A stretch of 16,703 nucleotides of DNA, taken from Candidatus Bathyarchaeota archaeon. GTDB lineage: Archaea; Thermoproteota; Bathyarchaeia; Bathyarchaeales; Bathycorpusculaceae. The position numbers and the translations under genes are program-made. Below the pieces are notes generated by a model that saw only the letters and a program-made list of their open reading frames with translations, searched no databases and had not been told where the DNA came from. The DNA lies in contig DAOVFC010000004.1 in NCBI GenBank assembly GCA_030668645.1, positions 1 through 16,703 of the forward strand, in the 5' to 3' direction. This document shows, piece after piece, positions 12,489 to 16,703 of the stretch (positions within the stretch are counted from its first letter, which is position 1; each line of letters starts with the position of its first letter).

Positions 12489-13862
12489 TTATTCTATCAG
12501 TTTCGATCGAGCCTCTTTGAATAAAGCATCTGTTTTCAGACGCCATCGTTCAAAGTTTCCCGGGTCTTCTGGATAGTTTTTGTAGTGAGCCTTAACTTGT
12601 TTCATCATGTTGGCTGTGAGTCTAAGCTTGTTCAAGAAACGTATTCTTCTCAGCCCTCTGAAGGCACGTCTAGCCGCATCGGTCACTTTGATATGCAGGT
12701 CCCCGCCTGCCCCCGCTTTCAAAACGTCTTCTTCGGTCATAAGCCCGTATTTCATTCCATAGTTTAGGTCTTCGTCGCGGCATGTCAGAAGCAACATGCG
12801 GAAAACATCCAAGCCAGCCTGTTTCGTTCCATAGAGTTTCATATACTTGCAGTTGTAAGGCCACAGTGATCCCTGGCTTACGTCACCTCTCTCTAAGGCT
12901 TCAACGATTGTTTTTCCAGAGAGGTAACCGCTTAGCATCGAAGGACCTATTCCGCCACCGTGAATCGGGTTGGCTAGGAATGCTGCGTCGCCGAGAATTG
13001 CAACTCCGTTTCCAACCATAGTGTCTAAGGGTTTACGCGTCGGGTCGTACCATGCGCCTCCGCTTAGGAGCAGCGACCCGTCAAAAATCGGTTTGGTTAA
13101 AACATGCTCATAGAGCTGGTTTTTGGGGTTTGGAAACTTACCTCGCATGGAAACACCCAAGCCAGCGTTCACTTTTGCTCCGCCTTTCGGGAAAATCCAT
13201 GTGTAACCGCCCGGGGTTACTTTCTGGTTTAGGTAGATTTCGCAGTACTCAGCGTTTTCAGCCTCTCGCTTAAGCTGCCTGATCTCTCGATAACAAGCTT
13301 CCACATCCCCGTTTGCAACTTTGTTTTCTATTCCCATCTCCTTCGGAAGCTTCCGCCTAACCACCGCCAAAAAACCGCTGGCGTCGACAATGACTTTAGC
13401 CATTAACCGAACGTTTTCCCCCGTCTTCAGGTTCTTGGCTAAGACCCCGGTTACAAACCCTTTCTCGATTATCGGTTCTTGACATTGCGCTGAATCCAGA
13501 AGAACAGCGCCTTCGTCAAGTGCCTTCTTAAGCAACCATTGCCCGAAGAGACGTCTATTCAGCATGTAACCAACATAATCTTCACTTCTAACGGTGAAAA
13601 CAGTTTCCAAATCAGGTGAATAGATTTTGATGCCTTCGATTCTTCTTTCCAGCTCGTTGCCCTGCGGTTTTTCTAGACCTATGGTTCTGAGGTGGTGCTC
13701 TCCGAAGGCGTCTCCGCAGATTTTCTCTCCGATTTCTTTGCTTTTCTTTCTTTCCATTAAGCAGACTTTTAAGCCCGCTTCCGCTGTTGTTTTCGCAGCT
13801 AGGCAACCGGCAGTTCCTGCGCCGACCACTATCACGTCATATTTTTCCAAGGTTAGGTGCAC
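12489..13862 (-). CDS. Geranylgeranyl reductase family FAD-dependent protein (digeranylgeranylglycerophospholipid reductase-like)
   Basis: Flavoprotein of 457 aa that saturates isoprenoid chains of archaeal ether lipids, acting at the membrane surface with a ferredoxin-like electron donor. The FAD Rossmann motif is G14-A-G-T-A-G19 after the beta strand YDVIVVG. A family cysteine motif KICGDAFGEHH occurs near residue 50. The second FAD motif GDAAFLANPIHGGGIG has Asp292. The middle substrate domain (about 100-290) and a C-terminal helix-rich segment complete a normal length. GTG start at 13862 (MHLTLEKYD). No membrane helices are seen. Several archaea have paralogs with different lipid substrates, so the exact reaction is uncertain. 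Confidence 0.88.
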   Translation of the reverse strand: MHLTLEKYDVIVVGAGTAGCLAAKTTAEAGLKVCLMERKKSKEIGEKICGDAFGEHHLRTIGLEKPQGNELERRIEGIKIYSPDLETVFTVRSEDYVGYMLNRRLFGQWLLKKALDEGAVLLDSAQCQEPIIEKGFVTGVLAKNLKTGENVRLMAKVIVDASGFLAVVRRKLPKEMGIENKVANGDVEACYREIRQLKREAENAEYCEIYLNQKVTPGGYTWIFPKGGAKVNAGLGVSMRGKFPNPKNQLYEHVLTKPIFDGSLLLSGGAWYDPTRKPLDTMVGNGVAILGDAAFLANPIHGGGIGPSMLSGYLSGKTIVEALERGDVSQGSLWPYNCKYMKLYGTKQAGLDVFRMLLLTCRDEDLNYGMKYGLMTEEDVLKAGAGGDLHIKVTDAARRAFRGLRRIRFLNKLRLTANMMKQVKAHYKNYPEDPGNFERWRLKTDALFKEARSKLIE

Positions 13863-14139
13863 TTCAACATCTTTAATTCACCTTATGATGCTCATAACTT
13901 TTACTGAATTTTCTCCTGCAGCCGCTTGTTCAAAGACAGAGTTATGTTAATGTCCATTTTTGAGAGACTAACCTGGTTTATCCGTGAAATTGAATATATT
14001 CAGCGCGCGCACTAATGTTATAGAAAAAAGGGGTTTTTGCGGGAGACATCTCCAGAATATGTATTTTCGATTCATAATTGTTAATTATACTCTTTTCTAA
14101 TCATTGAAATAGTTAAACTCTGATGGAAGTGTTTGACAC
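13863..14139. other. Divergent promoter region, no gene seen
   Basis: AT-rich gap between the GGR gene (-) and the zinc-ribbon gene (+). A GTTAAAC box at about 14110-14116 lies about 25 bases before ATG 14140, so that gene is likely leaderless. An AGTAAAAGT box near 13895-13905 may serve the GGR gene. Only 18-36-codon frames are open on either strand. Short hairpins (GGAGA/TCTCC near 14042-14053 and an A5-G4-T5 stretch near 14026-14037) are present but not convincing. Confidence 0.5.
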
Positions 14140-14385
14140 ATGAAAAAAGTTGTAACTAAAAAAAGCATGATGTACACGGTTGATTTAACAAAGATTGACG
14201 GGGATGGAGCCTTTCCATGTCCAAAGTGTGGAGCCGTAATATCTCCAGAAGACGAAACGGAAGAAGCCTACGCGATCGTTGAGACAACGGTTAAAAAGGA
14301 CGAGTTAGCTGAGCTGGTTTTGATGTGCAACAGATGCAGAAGCAAAATCAGACTGACAGGCTTTCTAATGCAGCCGGAGATCTGA
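14140..14385 (+). CDS. Small zinc-ribbon protein (81 aa), function unknown
   Basis: Compact zinc-ribbon protein with two CxxC knuckles: Cys27-P-K-Cys30 (AFPCPKCGA) and Cys63-N-R-Cys66 (LMCNRCRSK), separated by a strand-rich middle (AYAIVETTVKKDE). Basic N terminus. This layout is typical of archaeal rubredoxin-like or RPB9/TFIIS-like zinc-ribbon accessory proteins, but no specific family is recognised. ATG 14140 follows GTTAAAC by about 25 bases, so probably leaderless. It converges with the small membrane protein downstream. Confidence 0.8.
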   Translation: MKKVVTKKSMMYTVDLTKIDGDGAFPCPKCGAVISPEDETEEAYAIVETTVKKDELAELVLMCNRCRSKIRLTGFLMQPEI

Positions 14386-14408
14386 AACAGCGAAAGATTG
14401 TTGAGAGG

Positions 14409-14633
14409 CTATTTTTCTTCTTCGAGTTTTCTGGCAACAACGACAAAAACCAGCCATAATATGACGCTGTAAAAAACTCCGTTGAAAACCGCACTTAAAC
14501 ATTCAGTGTACTCAACGATAGATTCACCTATTAACGTGCAGAAGACGTTTCCTGGAAACATCGGGGTTGGAATAAGCAAGGAAGCAGATACGAAGATTAA
14601 AAAGAAGACCATCAGGATTAATGCACCTCGCAT
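14409..14633 (-). CDS. Small two-TM membrane protein (74 aa), function unknown
   Basis: Hydrophobic N-terminal helix (residues about 4-20, ALILMVFFLIFVSASLL), a short extracytoplasmic loop with PTPMFPGNVFCTLIGE and two Cys (about residues 32 and 45), a second helix (about 50-68, FYSVILWLVFVVVARK) and a charged tail. The Cys pair in the loop may form a disulfide. ATG start at 14633 with AAGGTT upstream. Convergent with the zinc-ribbon gene (23-base gap) and about 114 bases from the M50 protease. No family recognised; the pattern is coherent for a real gene. Confidence 0.7.
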   Translation of the reverse strand: MRGALILMVFFLIFVSASLLIPTPMFPGNVFCTLIGESIVEYTECLSAVFNGVFYSVILWLVFVVVARKLEEEK

Positions 14634-14746
14634 TGTTTAACCTTCTTTCAGTTGGAGTTGAGATACTTTAGATTCTCAATATATCAAGTATCGCAATATT
14701 TAATAAACCTTGCCTCTACGAGTTCAAACAGCAGAAGTTGAAATCC

Positions 14747-15847
14747 TTAGAAAAACGGAAAGGACAGTACAAAAACAGCTATCAACAAAATCGTCAAAAG
14801 CTTTCTGCCCGTTGACAGATCAGAAACGTCATCAAGGGGACCTGGATGCTTGTACGTGGATAGGAAGAGAACGAGGATCGCCATGGGCCAGAAGTCTGTG
14901 AGAACCAGCAGCAACACGGATAAGACCGTTAATATTGTCCTTGTTTTTTCACCGGCTAGACATCGGGCAACATGACCGCCGTCGAGCATTGCAGCGGGCA
15001 GCAAGTTAAGCATTGTAATAACCATGCCAATCCAGCCAGCAAAAGCAACAGGATGCAATATCACTACAGAAACATATCCAAGTCCGGGAGAAGGAGGAGC
15101 CATCTCGAAAGGAGGGAGTAGAAAGGGTGCAACCAGTCGAAATAACACTGGCACAGGAAGTGTTGGACTTCCCTTAGGAACCCAATCATAAATTGAAAAG
15201 GGGATACCTACGATAGCAGCGATAATAGTCACAATAAATCCTACAATTGGACCGCTTGCCCCCACATCAAATAGAGCGTCTTTGTTAGGTGGAAGCGACT
15301 TTTGCATTATTACAGCACCGAAGGTTCCGATTCCAAGAAGCCCTCCTATTGGCGGTGGACCTGGAATAAAGTATGGTGGTGTGGCGTCTATCCCTTTTCT
15401 ATCAGCGGTTAACTTATGACCCATTTCGTGCACGCCAAGTATCGTCATTATCGCTATTGTGAATGCGGCTCCGCCGATGAGAGGATTTGTCAACTCTAAG
15501 GAAAGTATGTATCCCGTGATGAATGTTGTTCCAATGGTTGCGAAAAACAGCAGCCAGTTGACCAAGATGTTGCTTGGTTTCGCGGGAGGCTTAGGAACAG
15601 TTTTTAACATGACTCTCCGACCCTTTTTTCTGAGAACCGCCGTCAAGCTCATGGTTTTTAGGTGTTTTAGCAGTCGCAGAAACGCTTGTTTTGTTTCTTG
15701 CGGTTGCTTCAAATAGAATGTGGGAATATTGTGATCGATCAGGGCTTCTTCTATCTGAAACTCTGCGGAGACCAAAGTAGTTATTCGTTCAAAATCGGTT
15801 TGTTGGATGAATGGTGTTTCAGATGTCTCGTTTGGTATCTTGCTCAT
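14747..15847 (-). CDS. M50 site-2-protease-like membrane metalloprotease
   Basis: Zinc metalloprotease that cuts within membranes, of the S2P/EGY-like subfamily. 366 aa. The zinc-binding HExxH is H140-E-M-G-H144 (LGVHEMGHKL), the third ligand motif is LDGGH (residues 288-292, Asp289), and the PDZ-less, plant EGY1-type motif FIPGPPPIGGLLGIGTFGAVI sits between. An N-terminal soluble domain (about residues 15-85, FQIEEALIDHNIPTFYLK) precedes the first helix. Six or more membrane segments follow. ATG at 15847 has AAAAGGAAAA upstream. Substrate unknown; the window also holds a rhomboid protease, the other intramembrane protease class. Confidence 0.93.
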   Translation of the reverse strand: MSKIPNETSETPFIQQTDFERITTLVSAEFQIEEALIDHNIPTFYLKQPQETKQAFLRLLKHLKTMSLTAVLRKKGRRVMLKTVPKPPAKPSNILVNWLLFFATIGTTFITGYILSLELTNPLIGGAAFTIAIMTILGVHEMGHKLTADRKGIDATPPYFIPGPPPIGGLLGIGTFGAVIMQKSLPPNKDALFDVGASGPIVGFIVTIIAAIVGIPFSIYDWVPKGSPTLPVPVLFRLVAPFLLPPFEMAPPSPGLGYVSVVILHPVAFAGWIGMVITMLNLLPAAMLDGGHVARCLAGEKTRTILTVLSVLLLVLTDFWPMAILVLFLSTYKHPGPLDDVSDLSTGRKLLTILLIAVFVLSFPFF

Positions 15848-16187
15848 AACTTTTTTTCCTTTTGTCGGGGTTGTGTATTAGAGCGTGTAGAAGTAAAAAA
15901 GTTTATTGGAAAACAGAAGGGCAGCCTAACCGTTGTGCTTTGAAGATTTTAACGAATCTATGGCAACAATGTTTCAGTCGATTCTCCCGTAGTTTAGAAA
16001 CAATCCTCCTGTTAACGGATGTTGATCTAGGTCTCATTCTTGACGGCGCCGCAGATATTTTCTCTTCGATTAGATTGGTCAAAAATTCGACTCCGAATCA
16101 GCTAGATTACATATAATTATTATGGGTTCATAAGTAATTTAACACAGAAACTTTAATTCTTGTTTGGTGCTTAAGTTGGAGAAAGAC
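15848..16187. other. 340-bp gap between the M50 protease and the last gene
   Basis: No confident gene. A minus-strand frame at 15903-16082 (59 aa, TTG start, very basic, no fold recognised) has a TATA-like ATTATATGT box at the right distance (near 16115), so it is a weak candidate only. The plus strand has CTTTAAT at 16151-16157, the likely promoter of the gene starting at 16188. No tRNA or repeat seen. Confidence 0.5.
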
Positions 16188-16703
16188 ATGGTATCAAGCA
16201 GTGAGATTGGTATACTAAGTGAAAAGGCGATTTCGGAGAAGATAGCTGCGAGAAGAACAATTGTTTACAAAACTCTTGTAGACGCAAGCGTGGTCGGGAT
16301 CATCGCAGAAAAGCTCAAGAGCGAAATGTTTGTGAAGTTCGGTTTACTCAAACCAAAATCACATGAGGTGCGATGTGCCTCTATAGAAAAGTTTTATGAA
16401 CCATTTCTCGCGGTGAACGCTAGATACGTTATTGATTATTACAGGAAACATGACATCTCATTCGATGTGGACAACGATGTGCAAGAAGTTCTGGTTGGAA
16501 AGCAAGTTTTTAATCCGGAACCCCAAAATGAAGAAAGCCCAGTTAAGAACGTTACACTGCCAGTTTTGGAACGAATCAGCAACGAAGAGACAGTCTACAT
16601 AATTTTTGATAGATTCGGCAACGAAATTGATCCGGAAAAACTGCCTTATGCCCCTTCGGAAGAGCGCCCTAAAAGTGTTCTGAAAGAGTACAAAGGAAAT
16701 GTT
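16188..16703 (+). CDS. Unrecognised archaeal protein, N-terminal part (172 aa seen, 3' end cut by window)
   Basis: Long open frame from ATG 16188 to the end of the window, in step to the last base. GGAGAAAGAC just upstream gives a good ribosome-binding site, and CTTTAAT at 16151-16157 a TATA box. The protein is soluble, with a helical start (SSEIGILSEKAISEKIAARRTIVYKT), then strand-rich LKPKSHEVRCASIEKFYEPFLAVNARYVIDYYRKHDISFDVD, then a Pro/Asn/Glu-rich linker and VYIIFDRFGNEIDPE. No membrane helix or catalytic motif is visible. I do not recognise the family. Nothing suggests transfer; codon use resembles the neighbours. Confidence 0.7.
   Translation, partial: MVSSSEIGILSEKAISEKIAARRTIVYKTLVDASVVGIIAEKLKSEMFVKFGLLKPKSHEVRCASIEKFYEPFLAVNARYVIDYYRKHDISFDVDNDVQEVLVGKQVFNPEPQNEESPVKNVTLPVLERISNEETVYIIFDRFGNEIDPEKLPYAPSEERPKSVLKEYKGNV

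Noticed and set aside
12585..13273. Several plus frames of 60-79 codons
   Set aside because: Antisense shadows of the geranylgeranyl reductase family gene.
13627..13950. 107-codon plus frame crossing the GGR start
   Set aside because: Antisense to the FAD-binding domain and extends into a promoter region; no motif.
15459..16116. Plus frames of 84-85 codons
   Set aside because: Two are antisense to the M50 protease; the 15862-16116 frame is in the gap but lacks a ribosome site, TATA box or protein-like pattern.
1..16703. CRISPR arrays, insertion sequences, integrase genes, rRNA
   Set aside because: No regular repeat-spacer pattern, no transposase or integrase motifs, and no rRNA-like conserved stretch were seen; the only repeats are the short ones listed.

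Overview
The window looks like a TACK-lineage archaeon of the Bathyarchaeia / Thaumarchaeota-like type. The basis is a ribosomal protein L13e gene (absent from Euryarchaeota as far as I know), L15e, the archaeal RNase P proteins Pop5 and Rpp30, a COG1325 RNA-binding protein, geranylgeranyl-reductase and Dph6 genes, archaeal TATA boxes (TTTAAA/TTATAA types) about 25-30 bases before starts, and many TTG/GTG or leaderless starts. The exact lineage is inference from gene content.

Layout. 1-1784 (-): an S9 prolyl-oligopeptidase-family hydrolase whose 3' end runs off the window. 1912-4163: a small winged-helix protein, tRNA-Gly(GCC), a DUF401-type integral membrane protein, tRNA-Phe(GAA) with a 28-nt non-canonical intron, and two small proteins. 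4275-5195: tRNA-Val(CAC), a VapBC toxin-antitoxin pair on the minus strand, and a decayed copy of a tRNA 3' end. This looks like a tiny islet inserted at a tRNA gene. 5550-6723 (+): a Cys-rich zinc-binding protein and a rhomboid intramembrane protease. 6790-9286 (-): a compact information-processing operon, transcribed in the order (58-aa basic ORF) - L13e - COG1325 RNA-binding protein - Rpp30 - Pop5 - GNAT acetyltransferase, with overlaps or gaps of a few bases. 9358-10139 (-): a SAM-dependent methyltransferase broken by what looks like a one-base deletion in a G run. 10299-10993 (+): a second VapBC pair with repeated GTGGGA boxes over its promoter. 11035-13862 (-): L15e, Dph6 (diphthamide synthesis) and a geranylgeranyl-reductase-family flavoprotein (archaeal lipid saturation). 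14140-15847: a small zinc-ribbon protein, a two-TM small membrane protein and an M50 site-2-protease-like membrane metalloprotease. 16188-16703 (+): the start of an unrecognised protein that runs off the window.

Functional themes: translation and tRNA processing (L13e, L15e, Pop5, Rpp30, COG1325, Dph6, three tRNAs), membrane lipid and membrane proteolysis functions (GGR, rhomboid, S2P), and two VapBC modules that mark plastic points, one at a tRNA and one between the RNase P operon and L15e. The most interesting signals are the tRNA-Phe intron with a complete bulge-helix-bulge at position 30/31, the tRNA-bounded VapBC islet, the in-frame C2H2-like finger upstream of a 52-aa protein, and several undocumented small proteins. 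I saw no CRISPR array, rRNA, transposase or integrase.
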